Source: an uncultured Bacteroidales bacterium
Lineage (GTDB): Bacteria; Bacteroidota; Bacteroidia; Bacteroidales; P3
Length of the DNA: 39,917 nucleotides
Assembly: GCA_900315335.1 (NCBI GenBank)
Contig: OMYR01000040.1
Span: forward strand, 1 to 39,917
Direction: 5' to 3'
Numbering within the stretch: position 1 is the first letter of the stretch; every line of letters starts with the position of its first letter. The position numbers and the translations under genes are program-made. Below are positions 16,185 through 23,837 of this stretch, one piece after another. The notes below the pieces were generated by a model. It had not been told where the DNA came from. It searched no databases and worked only from the letters and a program-made list of their open reading frames with translations.

Positions 16185-18197
16185 ATGATAAGCAGGGAGG
16201 ACATAGAAAAAATCACCGATGCGGCGAAAATCGAAGAAGTCGTCGGAGACTTCTTGGAATTAAAAAGACGCGGTGTGAATTATATCGCATGTTGTCCTTT
16301 TCATAACGAAAAAACACCTTCTTTTGTCGTCAATCCATCGAGGGGAATCTTCAAATGTTTCGGTTGCGGGGAGGGCGGAGGCAGTGTCGCCTTTGTGATG
16401 AAGTACCAACACTACACCTATCCTGAGGCGTTGAGGTACTTGGCAAAGAAATACGGTATAGAAATCAAGGAAAAGGAACTCTCGCAAGAGGAATTGCAAG
16501 CAAGGGACGAAAAAGACGTGATGTTTCACATCAATGAGTTGGCTTGCAAATATTATTACGACAACCTTTTGAATAGCGACGAGGGAAAAGAGATTGGTTT
16601 GACATACTTCCAAGAAAGACAAATATCCCGACAAACCATAGACACATGGCAGTTGGGTTATAGCAAGCAAAAAGGTAATGACTTTACGCAATACGCTTTG
16701 CAATCGGGATACAAGGAAGAGGATTTGATAAAAAGCGGCCTTGTTCTCAAAAGCGAGAAAGACGGTTCGTTATATGACAGGTTTCGTGGCAGAGTTACGT
16801 TTCCCGTATATAATGTCGGAGGCAGGGTTTTGGGATTTTCAGCTCGTATTCTGAGTAGCGACAAGACCAAAGCCAAGTACGTAAACAGTCCCGAGAGTCC
16901 CATATACATCAAAGGCAAGACCTTATTCGGTCTTAACTTCGCCCGAACCGAGATTGCCAAACAAGACCTTTGTTATTTGGTCGAAGGCAATGTCGATGCC
17001 ATAATGATGAGCCAGAATGAAGTCAAAAACGTTGTCGCTTCCTCAGGTACGGCTCTGACGACCGACCAAATCCTTATGATAAAGCGTTGTACGAACAACG
17101 TTGCCGTATTGTATGACGGCGATGCGGCAGGTATTCACGCTGCAATCCGTGCAACGGATATGTTCCTCAAAGAGGGAATGCACATATCCATCGTATTGTT
17201 TCCCGACGGAGACGACCCCGACAGTTTTGCACGCAAACACACACAGGACGAGTTCCAACAGTTTTTGAAAGATAACGCTCAAAATTTCATTATCTACCGA
17301 ACCAATCTTGCATTGCAACAAGCACAAGGCGACCCGATAAAGAAAGCCGAACTTGTCAAAGACATAATCCATTCCATTTCTTTGATTCCCGATTTGATAG
17401 AGAGGACGACCTACATTGAGCAGTGTTCATCTATTTTGAAGATACGCGAAGCCGTTCTGACCGACCAACTCAATAAAGAGATAATCCACAACGCTTATCT
17501 GAAAACCAAAGAAGACAAACGCAAAAAACAACAAGCTGAAAACTCTCAACCCCCTACCGAAACTCCCGATGCTCAACCAATAGAAGAGCAGCCGATAGAA
17601 ACTTTGGAAGAACAACAAAAACGTATCGCAATAGAAAGTAAAACCGAAGTGGTCGAGCGTAATCTTTTACGAATACTGTTGTTGTATTCCGAAAATATAA
17701 CGAACCAGCCGTCAGTTGTCGAGGGCAAAGTTGTAAATCAAACTGTCAATGCAGGCGAATTTATCTTGAACGAGATAGTTTCAATGAACATCGCCTTTAT
17801 TCATCCGTTGTACAAAAAGATTATTGACCAATATATCGTTGAATTTAGAGAAAATCAAAGGGTGCTTTCCTACAAAACGATTTTGTCGCAAGGCGATGAT
17901 GAGGTGAATAATTTGATAACAACGTTGTTAATGGACTTGGATTCTAAGAGTATATCTCAAAAATGGGTTGAAAGGTACGAGGCTTATATCCCGTCTATTC
18001 ATTCTCAACAGATAATGGACAGGGATATTCAATACACGACATTGACCGCCCGTTTGTATCAACTCTCGCTTATGCAGGACGCTTTGAAACAAAAGATGCT
18101 TCAAGACCCGAACAATATGGAATATATAGAGCAATACGCCACATTGAACCGAATACGCAACGCCATTGCAAAAGAACTGTCTCATACAACGCTATAA
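16185..18197 (+). CDS. dnaG: DNA primase DnaG
   Basis: A 670-residue primase that lays RNA primers at the replication fork. The N-terminal CHC2 zinc finger is C37-x2-H40-x17-C58-x2-C61. The TOPRIM core has LVEGNVDAIMM (about residue 265), VLYDGDAAGIHAA (about 309) and PDGDDPDSFA (about 343), supplying the acidic metal ligands. A charged Gln/Glu/Pro-rich linker (about 445-485) joins to a C-terminal domain that should contact DnaB helicase. Length is usual for the phylum. The next promoter starts 23 nt after the stop. Confidence 0.97.
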   Translation: MISREDIEKITDAAKIEEVVGDFLELKRRGVNYIACCPFHNEKTPSFVVNPSRGIFKCFGCGEGGGSVAFVMKYQHYTYPEALRYLAKKYGIEIKEKELSQEELQARDEKDVMFHINELACKYYYDNLLNSDEGKEIGLTYFQERQISRQTIDTWQLGYSKQKGNDFTQYALQSGYKEEDLIKSGLVLKSEKDGSLYDRFRGRVTFPVYNVGGRVLGFSARILSSDKTKAKYVNSPESPIYIKGKTLFGLNFARTEIAKQDLCYLVEGNVDAIMMSQNEVKNVVASSGTALTTDQILMIKRCTNNVAVLYDGDAAGIHAAIRATDMFLKEGMHISIVLFPDGDDPDSFARKHTQDEFQQFLKDNAQNFIIYRTNLALQQAQGDPIKKAELVKDIIHSISLIPDLIERTTYIEQCSSILKIREAVLTDQLNKEIIHNAYLKTKEDKRKKQQAENSQPPTETPDAQPIEEQPIETLEEQQKRIAIESKTEVVERNLLRILLLYSENITNQPSVVEGKVVNQTVNAGEFILNEIVSMNIAFIHPLYKKIIDQYIVEFRENQRVLSYKTILSQGDDEVNNLITTLLMDLDSKSISQKWVERYEAYIPSIHSQQIMDRDIQYTTLTARLYQLSLMQDALKQKMLQDPNNMEYIEQYATLNRIRNAIAKELSHTTL

Positions 18198-18219
18198 CAA
18201 ACTTTTTCCGCTTGAAATA

Positions 18220-18250
18220 CTTGTCAGTTTATTAAAACTTTGTACCTTTG
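18220..18250 (+). promoter_or_regulatory. Promoter after dnaG driving leader ORF and small membrane protein
   Basis: CTTG at 18220-18223, 19-bp spacer, TACCTTTG at 18243-18250. The predicted transcript starts about 20 nt before the ATG at 18274. Confidence 0.65.
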
Positions 18251-18273
18251 CAGCCGTTAAACGAATTGAAACA

Positions 18274-18378
18274 ATGACAAAAACAATCGCAAATATCATA
18301 AATCGAAACGTAACTATCTCTACCGCAATCGTTAGGGGGGGGGGAATTTCAAGTAATGTTTTTGCTAATATATATTAA
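18274..18378 (+). CDS. Putative 34-residue leader peptide rich in Ile/Thr codons
   Basis: A 34-codon ORF placed right after a good promoter. Its middle (IANIINRNVTISTAIVR) is dense in Ile, Thr and Val codons, like thr/ilv attenuator leader peptides, and is followed by a G10 tract encoding GGG and then SSNVFANIY. No thr or ilv gene follows in this window, and I see no obvious terminator/antiterminator pair, so it may be an orphan leader or simply a small ORF. Translation is not demonstrated. Confidence 0.4.
   Translation: MTKTIANIINRNVTISTAIVRGGGISSNVFANIY
18335..18344 (+). repeat. G10 homopolymer tract
   Basis: Ten consecutive G in an AT-rich genome, inside the putative leader ORF. It is the longest G or C run in the window and a candidate for slipped-strand length variation. 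Confidence 0.9.
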
Positions 18379-18390
18379 ACTGTTTTTACA

Positions 18391-18537
18391 ATGTTGGATA
18401 TTATTGAAAACATATTGGCTTTTATCGGCGCTATATTTCTTATATTGTGCTGTATCGGTTTTATTATTGCGATTTTCAATCTTATTTATTGGAACGTGTT
18501 TAGACACGACAAAAAGAATGACTATTGGAGTCTTTAA
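18391..18537 (+). CDS. 48-residue hypothetical membrane protein
   Basis: ATG at 18391, stop at 18535-18537. The product starts MLDIIENILAF and has one strongly hydrophobic helix (about residues 8-35, with a CC pair at 20-21) followed by a short polar tail ending NDYWSL. It lies 12 nt after the leader ORF, in the same frame but past its stop, and before the terminator at 18627. No family is recognised. The coding call rests on context, amino-acid make-up and clear topology. Confidence 0.5.
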   Translation: MLDIIENILAFIGAIFLILCCIGFIIAIFNLIYWNVFRHDKKNDYWSL

Positions 18538-18626
18538 CCCTTAAACATCATAGCAAAATTTCTTAGTCTCCATTCTTCAATAAACATATAGAGAACAGAT
18601 TTAGAAATAACATATATATAATAAGG

Positions 18627-18668
18627 TATGCAGATAAACTCGTATGGAGTTTATCTGCATATTTTTTT
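18627..18668 (+). terminator. Intrinsic terminator, repeated element copy A
   Basis: Perfect 15-bp stem TATGCAGATAAACTC / GAGTTTATCTGCATA (18627-18641 and 18647-18661), loop GTATG, then a run of seven T. A near-identical hairpin lies after ftsZ at 39552-39585. Confidence 0.88.
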
Positions 18669-18748
18669 ATTTGTGTTGCAACGATAACAAATAAAACCAC
18701 AAAAGTTTTGGGTATTATGTATAACACTTTGATTTACAAATATAATAA

Positions 18749-19027
18749 TTTGAAGTTTTTGTTTAACCGTTTCAAGTTTTTGTTTGACGGTCTCTGTTTT
18801 TTGTCCAAAATGCACAGACTTTTGTTCAAAACGTACAAGTGGTTGTCCAAAACGCACAGAAACGCTGTTCTGAGTTGTACAACTCGCAACGACGTTTCAG
18901 GGCGTTTTGGACGAAAAACAGTGCGTTTTGGACGAATACTTCAATGATTTGGACGAAAAACAGAGGCTAACAAACATAAATTAGGGACGGATAAACATAA
19001 ATTTGAGATAAATCAACAGAAACTTGG
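18749..19027. repeat. Inverted array of 21-nt units around a palindrome
   Basis: The left half has six 21-nt units (starting 18749, 18770, 18791, 18812, 18833, 18854), e.g. GCACAGACTTTTGTTCAAAA plus C. Centre: the perfect 14-bp palindrome GAGTTGTACAACTC (18872-18885). The right half has six units in the reverse sense (starting 18902, 18923, 18944, 18965, 18986, 19007), e.g. GCGTTTTGGACGAAAAACAG plus T. Outer units also match across the centre (CGGTTAAACA on the minus strand, CGGATAAACA on the plus). In one frame outward from the centre the units read as heptapeptides (VLDNHLY, VLNKSLC; VLDEKQC, VLDEYFN), but stops and missing start codons argue against a gene. This array and the terminator are all I see in the 519-bp gap 18538-19056. 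Confidence 0.8.
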
Positions 19028-19056
19028 GACTATACATTTGTTTCGGTGGCAATAAA

Positions 19057-20085
19057 TTATTGGTGGTCGTATTTCACAACTTCTTCGCTAACAAAGTCCA
19101 ATTGAATGCCGGCTTGGTTAAACATTTCTTCGCTTTCCTGTCCGCTGTGGTACTTATTGAGACAGACAACACGCTTTATTCCGCAATTGATAATCATCAT
19201 TGCACAAACACGGCATGGCGTCATAGTGCAATATAGAGTCGCTCCTTCAAGAGCAATACCGCGTTTGGCTGCCTGACATATCGCGTTTTGCTCGGCATGT
19301 ACGGTGCGAACACAATGAGTGCTGATTTCACCCTCTTCGTTTATGGTCTTTTTGAATAAATGTCCCACATCATCGCAGTGCGGTAAGCCTGTCGGAGAAC
19401 CCACATAGCCCGTAACAAGTATTTGCTTGTCTTTGACAATAACGCAGCCCGAACGACCACGGTCGCATGTGGCACGCTTGGCAACGGTCTTGACAACTTC
19501 CAAGAAATATTCGTCCCAAGTCAAACGGTGTCTTAATGGCAGGCACGAATAAATCTTGTCAACCTGTTGTTTCAAGTTATCCAAGTCTTTGCTGTTGTCT
19601 ATCGTGTAGTCAGCCATACGAATAACCAATCCAAGATTTTGTTTGTTCTCATCTGTCGGGGACATCTCACGTTGTTCGTCAGCCACAAAGGTATCGAAAT
19701 CCACGTTATCGGTCTCGCTGTCCCGCTTGATTATACGGCTGTATCTTATCTTTATATCGGCATCGACGCACAAAAGAACGAAATTGCAGTGTTTTTTAAG
19801 GTATTCCACCTCTTTGACATTGCGGATACTCTCTATGATACAGTTTTTGCCGTCTTTGTTTGCTTGTTCCAACAGACCTTTTGCAATAAAGTCGCCACCC
19901 TCTTTTTCTCTTGCGGCATTGGCAACCATGGTAAAGGTATCTCTGTCGGGTTTCAAGCCCATTGCTTGAACTCTTTTGCGAATATAATCGCGTGCGGAGT
20001 AATGCACAAAGCCTTTTTCTTTGAGCATCTCGACAACGGTTCCTTTGCCTGCTCCCAATGTTCCGGTTATTCCTACGACTAACAT
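19057..20085 (-). CDS. P-loop kinase-like / deoxycytidylate deaminase fusion
   Basis: A 342-residue two-domain protein. Residues 1 to about 175 are a dephospho-CoA-kinase/adenylate-kinase-like P-loop domain with GTLGAGKGT at 8-16. Residues about 185-342 are a zinc dCMP deaminase with H263-A-E265 and P290-C-x2-C294, and R210 in DRGRSGCVIV nearby. dCMP deaminases turn dCMP into dUMP for thymidylate synthesis. The same kinase-deaminase layout occurs in eukaryotic DCD-like proteins and, in longer form, in the phage-defence deaminase AvcD. The neighbour purE suggests ordinary nucleotide metabolism. Whether the kinase-like domain is catalytic or allosteric is unknown. Confidence 0.88.
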   Translation of the reverse strand: MLVVGITGTLGAGKGTVVEMLKEKGFVHYSARDYIRKRVQAMGLKPDRDTFTMVANAAREKEGGDFIAKGLLEQANKDGKNCIIESIRNVKEVEYLKKHCNFVLLCVDADIKIRYSRIIKRDSETDNVDFDTFVADEQREMSPTDENKQNLGLVIRMADYTIDNSKDLDNLKQQVDKIYSCLPLRHRLTWDEYFLEVVKTVAKRATCDRGRSGCVIVKDKQILVTGYVGSPTGLPHCDDVGHLFKKTINEEGEISTHCVRTVHAEQNAICQAAKRGIALEGATLYCTMTPCRVCAMMIINCGIKRVVCLNKYHSGQESEEMFNQAGIQLDFVSEEVVKYDHQ

Positions 20086-20162
20086 AGTTATTATTTTGTT
20101 TATTTACGGGTTAAAAAAGAAACAACATCTTACCGTGCTGTATGTTTTGGGCTGCAAGGGAA

Positions 20163-20669
20163 TTAAAACACGCGATTCTTAAATTCCTTGCTCTTCAAAT
20201 CCTCGTTGGCTTTGATTATTTTGTCTTTTAGTGAGGCTTTGTAGCAGTGCATCTTGTGTTTGATGTCTTCGTCTGTCAAAGCCAGTATCTCCATTGCCAA
20301 AACGGCAGCATTCATACTGCCATTGACAGCCACCGTTGCCACAGGTATTCCGGGAGGCATCTGAATCATTGAAAGCATTGAGTCCAATCCGTCAAAACAA
20401 CCTTTGATTGGCACGCCGATAACAGGCAGCGTTGTTTCGGCAGCAATGGCTCCCGGTAAAGCGGCAGCCATTCCCGCACCGGCAATAATGACCTTGACGC
20501 CTCTTTGTTCGGCATTTTTGGCAAAAGTCATAACCTGTTCGGCTGTTCTGTGGGCTGATAGAGCGTTAATCTCAAAAGGAATGTTTTGTTCGTCCAAGAA
20601 TTTGGCGGCCTTTTCCATAATATCGTAATCGGAAGTGCTGCCCATAATGATACTTACAAGTGGTTTCAT
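20163..20669 (-). CDS. purE: N5-carboxyaminoimidazole ribonucleotide mutase PurE
   Basis: A 168-residue class I PurE, converting N5-CAIR to CAIR in de novo purine synthesis. Conserved parts are IIMGSTSDYDIM at 6-17 (phosphate loop), SAHRTAEQV near 38-46 (catalytic His) and GAGMAAALPGAIA near 63-75. Length is typical. A full promoter lies just upstream (20704-20733), and the deaminase fusion follows 77 nt after the stop without a visible promoter, so the two may be co-transcribed. Confidence 0.96.
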   Translation of the reverse strand: MKPLVSIIMGSTSDYDIMEKAAKFLDEQNIPFEINALSAHRTAEQVMTFAKNAEQRGVKVIIAGAGMAAALPGAIAAETTLPVIGVPIKGCFDGLDSMLSMIQMPPGIPVATVAVNGSMNAAVLAMEILALTDEDIKHKMHCYKASLKDKIIKANEDLKSKEFKNRVF

Positions 20670-20703
20670 ATTGTTTTTGTGTGTAAATCTTATAAACTGT
20701 TTG

Positions 20704-20733
20704 CAAAATTAAAAAGACTTTTTGAATTACAAA
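20704..20733 (-). promoter_or_regulatory. Promoter for purE
   Basis: Minus-strand TTTG (20733-20730), 18-bp spacer and TAATTTTG (20711-20704), 35 nt before the purE ATG. Confidence 0.7.
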
Positions 20734-20814
20734 CAGCCAAGCCGCTACTTTTTTGCAATATATGGGCAAATTGTGTGGGCAGAGGGAAAGAATGAGTTTG
20801 TTTAAGCCACCGAT

Positions 20815-22269
20815 TCAAATGTTTTTTTGTTGAAAAAATTCGTCTTGGAAATTGACGAGAAAGAGTTTGTCTTTGGCACGAGTGATTGCGGTATAGAGCC
20901 AACGGAAATAGTCTTTGTCGAGCATATCGTCCGTAAAGTAATTCTGAAACACAAAGACAGCTTTCCAGCCGCCGCCTTGCGCCTTATGACACGTAAGACA
21001 GTTGGCGAATTTTACCTGAACGGCGTTGAAGTATTTGTCGTTAAGGGTACGTTTTTTTGCTTCGACTTTGTTTTTCACTTGGGAATAATGGTCATCAAAA
21101 ACCTTTTGGTACAAAGAGTTTTCGCCCCACAAATCCAAAGATGCCTTATCAATGTTCAAAGAATCCAAAAGAATGGTTATTTCTATCTCCTGCTCGTCGT
21201 CGTAATCGTTGAAGGTGGCTATGATGTCGGCGAAATTGTGGTCGTATTTGGTTTCGTAGCCGAGAATACGTTTGATTTTCAAAATATCACCGTTGGCAAT
21301 AAATCCTTCTTTTGAGTAGTTTTCCAACCAAAAGTAATTGTTTTTAACCGCCATAATGTTATCGCCGGCGTCAATTTGGTTTTCCTTGTCGAGAATGGAG
21401 TAACGGATGCGGTTGTTAAGGATATTGGCGGCTTTGTTTGAACGACAAATACATATAACTTCATCAACACCGTATTCGTTATAGGCATCACGCAAATATT
21501 CTTCGAACTCTGTTGCACTTATGGCTTTGAAGTCGTCGCTATCTTCAAACTTAAATATCGGCAAAGCAAAGTTCTCCTTAAATATTCGGTAACGCAAATT
21601 AGACGCATTCTTCAAAATATTACTATCTAAGGCTTGACGGACAACTTCTGTCAATTGGTAATAATCGGGGCAAGAGCCATAATGCCGCTGTATATATTCT
21701 TCGTCCAAAGCGGGGGAGAGTATTTCGCCGACCGGTGGCAGTTGGGCTGTATCTCCGATAAAGATTAGTTTGCAGTTATCTCCGTCGGATACGTATTTAA
21801 TTAAATCATCCAAAAGGCTGCGTCCGAGAAACACACTCGAATCCTGAGTTCCTATCATTGAGGATTCATCTACGACGAATATGGTATAACGATATTTGTT
21901 TTCTTTCAAACGAAAGGTAAAAGAACTATCGTCACGATGAGTGAAGTAAATATGTTTGTGAATAGTGAATGCGTTTTTTTCGGAATAAAGACTAAGCACT
22001 TTGGCAGCTCTACCCGTTGGAGCAAGAAGCACGGTTTTTATTCCGAAATATGGTAAGGTCTTTATCAAAGCACTCATCATTGTGGTTTTGCCTGTGCCTG
22101 CATAACCTTTAAGAATAAAAGTCTTTTGCGATGCATCAAACACGAAATTTTCCAATAAACAAATCAACCGCATTTGGTCGTTTGTCGGTGTAAAACCTAT
22201 GTTTTTCAATATTTGGTCGCTAAATTTTACACGCATATTGATAAAAAATTTTGGAGTGCTTAACGGCAA
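20815..22269 (-). CDS. RecD/Dda-like SF1B DNA helicase
   Basis: A 484-residue superfamily 1 helicase. Motif I is GYAGTGKTT (about residues 54-62), motif II VDESSMI (about 133-139), motif III GDTAQLPPVG (about 172-181), a VVRQ motif IV segment follows, and near the C-terminus come LTCHKAQGGGW and YTAITRAKDKL (motifs V and VI). It lacks the long N-terminal region of RecD2, so it is closest to short Dda-like or Bacteroidota RecD-type helicases acting in replication or repair. Start: the ATG at 22269 is listed; MRVKFSDQ at 22236 is equally possible. It is followed by purE after 145 nt, with purE's own promoter between. Confidence 0.9.
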   Translation of the reverse strand: MPLSTPKFFINMRVKFSDQILKNIGFTPTNDQMRLICLLENFVFDASQKTFILKGYAGTGKTTMMSALIKTLPYFGIKTVLLAPTGRAAKVLSLYSEKNAFTIHKHIYFTHRDDSSFTFRLKENKYRYTIFVVDESSMIGTQDSSVFLGRSLLDDLIKYVSDGDNCKLIFIGDTAQLPPVGEILSPALDEEYIQRHYGSCPDYYQLTEVVRQALDSNILKNASNLRYRIFKENFALPIFKFEDSDDFKAISATEFEEYLRDAYNEYGVDEVICICRSNKAANILNNRIRYSILDKENQIDAGDNIMAVKNNYFWLENYSKEGFIANGDILKIKRILGYETKYDHNFADIIATFNDYDDEQEIEITILLDSLNIDKASLDLWGENSLYQKVFDDHYSQVKNKVEAKKRTLNDKYFNAVQVKFANCLTCHKAQGGGWKAVFVFQNYFTDDMLDKDYFRWLYTAITRAKDKLFLVNFQDEFFQQKNI

Positions 22270-22324
22270 GAATGTTTTAAGTGATTTCTTTTCTCGGATA
22301 ATTCAAACGAAAAAGATAATATCA

Positions 22325-23404
22325 TTAATCCTTTTGCGTGTATTTATTAAAATTATTGCTTTGCCACGTTTTGAGATTACCTTGCGCATCGGAATAAATC
22401 AGATATACGGCATACTCGCCGTGGGTTCTCAAAAACTCTTGCGTTTTCTCCAATCCCATAACCATACAAGCGGTGGCAAGAGCATCGGCGGTGGTGGCAT
22501 CGGGCGCGATAACGGAAGCAGAAAGCAAGGTATGGGTTACAGGACGACCGGTTGAGGGGTCAATGGTATGAGAATACTTTACACCGTTTTCAATATAGAA
22601 TTTCCTATAATTACCACTCGTTACAATGGCAGCATTCTTCAAATAAACCGTATCAATGGCCTGACGCTGCTTAATGCTTTTGATTTGGTCGTTTGCAGGT
22701 GTGTTGCTGATAGAATCCAATGGCGGATTATCGTTTTCGGGCTTCTCAATAGCAACCGTCCATTTCCTTCCATTAGGTTTTACCTCGCCACAGATAACCT
22801 CTCCCCCGACATCGACGATAAAAGAATTAATTCCACGTTTTTTGAAGTAGTTGGCAATGTAATCCGAAGTATATCCCTGTGCTATGGCATTGAAATCAAT
22901 TTGTGTTTGAGGGTATTTCTTGATAAGTTTATTGTTTTTAATCGCCACATTCTTGTATCCGACGTATTGCAATAACGAATCAATTTGCTCTTCACTCAAA
23001 GGTTCGCGGTTTTTGTTGGCGAAGCCTTGTTTTCTTACCAAATCGCCGACGGTTATATCGAATGCGCCGTTTGTTATTTCGGAGAATTTTTGTGAGAATA
23101 TAAAATTGTCAGTAAAGATTTTATTCAATTCCACGTCCTCGTTGCGATTGACTTTATTGACTATTGAAGAATTCACCCACAAGGAAAGAGTTTTGTCAAT
23201 ATCTGCGAATATCTGTTTCAAATCACTAGAAATGTTAGTCGTATCGGTAGCATAAAAAATAATATGGTAATAAGTCCCTTGCACAAGGCCGTCAATCTGC
23301 ATCCGCTTCTCGGTTTTGGAACAAGAAAAATTAATCATCGCCCAACCAAAAGCCACCAAACAGCCGAAAATCCAAATATTCGTTTTCTTAAAAACTCTTT
23401 TCAT
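22325..23404 (-). CDS. apbE: FAD:protein FMN transferase ApbE (lipoprotein)
   Basis: A 359-residue periplasm-facing flavin transferase that attaches FMN to Thr in NQR/RNF-type subunits. The start at 23404 gives MKRVFKK, a hydrophobic segment and a lipobox-like NFSC (Cys about residue 28). Motifs are GLVQGTYYHI, DFNAIAQGYTSDYIA, FIVDVGGEV and HTIDPSTGRPVTHT, ending with APDATTADALATACMVMG for Mg/FAD binding. The frame is open a further 62 codons upstream to 23590, but that stretch crosses the -7 box and a repeat and is not coding. No NQR or RNF genes are nearby. Confidence 0.93.
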   Translation of the reverse strand: MKRVFKKTNIWIFGCLVAFGWAMINFSCSKTEKRMQIDGLVQGTYYHIIFYATDTTNISSDLKQIFADIDKTLSLWVNSSIVNKVNRNEDVELNKIFTDNFIFSQKFSEITNGAFDITVGDLVRKQGFANKNREPLSEEQIDSLLQYVGYKNVAIKNNKLIKKYPQTQIDFNAIAQGYTSDYIANYFKKRGINSFIVDVGGEVICGEVKPNGRKWTVAIEKPENDNPPLDSISNTPANDQIKSIKQRQAIDTVYLKNAAIVTSGNYRKFYIENGVKYSHTIDPSTGRPVTHTLLSASVIAPDATTADALATACMVMGLEKTQEFLRTHGEYAVYLIYSDAQGNLKTWQSNNFNKYTQKD

Positions 23405-23421
23405 CACACTGATATTTTTTG

Positions 23422-23429
23422 CAAAAGTA
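23422..23429 (-). promoter_or_regulatory. -7 box for apbE
   Basis: Minus-strand TACTTTTG, 18 nt before the chosen apbE start. No clear -33 partner. Confidence 0.45.
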
Positions 23430-23530
23430 ATACAATTTACACAAAATAGGATAATACGGGCAAAAACCGAGAACAAAACATTACAGAAAATCAAGGTGTC
23501 GGGATTTGAAAAATCAAGTGGGTAAACTAC

Positions 23531-23597
23531 AAAATTAGTGTTAAACATCAGTATGATAATCTCACTGATTAGTGAAATAGTTTTAAACACTAATTTT
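23531..23597. repeat. Dispersed palindromic repeat, copy 5 (intergenic)
   Basis: AAAATTAGTGTTAAACATCA, GTATGATAATCTCACTGATT, then AGTGAAATAGTTTTAAACAC and TAATTTTT; the ends are inverted copies. In the 433-bp gap between apbE and mraZ (23405-23837) this copy, the promoters and the TGG-type boxes at 23741 are the only features I can support. Confidence 0.85.
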
Positions 23598-23740
23598 TCG
23601 TTTTCCGAACTCTATTTTTTCTTATTGTTGAAAACTTTTTTTTGAAGTACAATGTGCAGTTTTTTTACTGTAAATAGTTGATAATCTTCATTAATACATA
23701 TAATATTTTTTGTAACCTTTTTGATGTTTATGCGTAGAAT

Positions 23741-23785
23741 TGGGATAAATAGGTAAAAAAAGTAAATTTTTGGAACTATTTGGAC
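23741..23785 (+). promoter_or_regulatory. Candidate MraZ operator: boxes at 10-bp period
   Basis: TGGGATAAAT at 23741, AGGTAAAAAA at 23751, AGTAAATTTT at 23761, TGGAACTATT at 23771 and TGGACTTTTT at 23781 give five (T/A)GG-like pentamers, each followed by 5 nt. Known MraZ sites in E. coli are TGGGN pentamers with 5-nt spacers upstream of mraZ. The outer boxes fit best and the middle one is weak. Confidence 0.45.
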
Positions 23786-23802
23786 TTTTTTTAGTAAATT
23801 TG
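23769..23802 (+). promoter_or_regulatory. Promoter of the dcw cluster
   Basis: TTTG at 23769-23772 and TAAATTTG at 23795-23802 with a 22-bp spacer, slightly long. The -7 box ends 35 nt before the mraZ ATG. The -33 box overlaps the candidate MraZ boxes, as expected for autorepression. Confidence 0.6.
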
Positions 23803-23837
23803 CAACGTTTTTAAGAGAAGTTGAAAAGATAAAAACA

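Noticed and set aside
18651-18857. 68-codon minus-strand ORF with heptad-like QK repeats
   Set aside because: It lies in the 21-nt array and crosses the terminator; the apparent heptads follow from the 21-nt period and similar open stretches occur in several frames. Treated as repeat DNA.
18708-18947. 79-codon plus-strand ORF over the same array
   Set aside because: Composition (F, K, R rich) reflects the repeat units; no promoter, no family, and it spans the central palindrome.
19057-20085. Calling the deaminase fusion a phage-defence gene
   Set aside because: Neighbours are metabolic and the protein is shorter than AvcD; kept as an open question only.
23405-23590. 62-codon N-terminal extension of apbE
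   Set aside because: The extension includes the -7 box and part of a dispersed repeat; starting at 23404 gives a normal lipoprotein signal.
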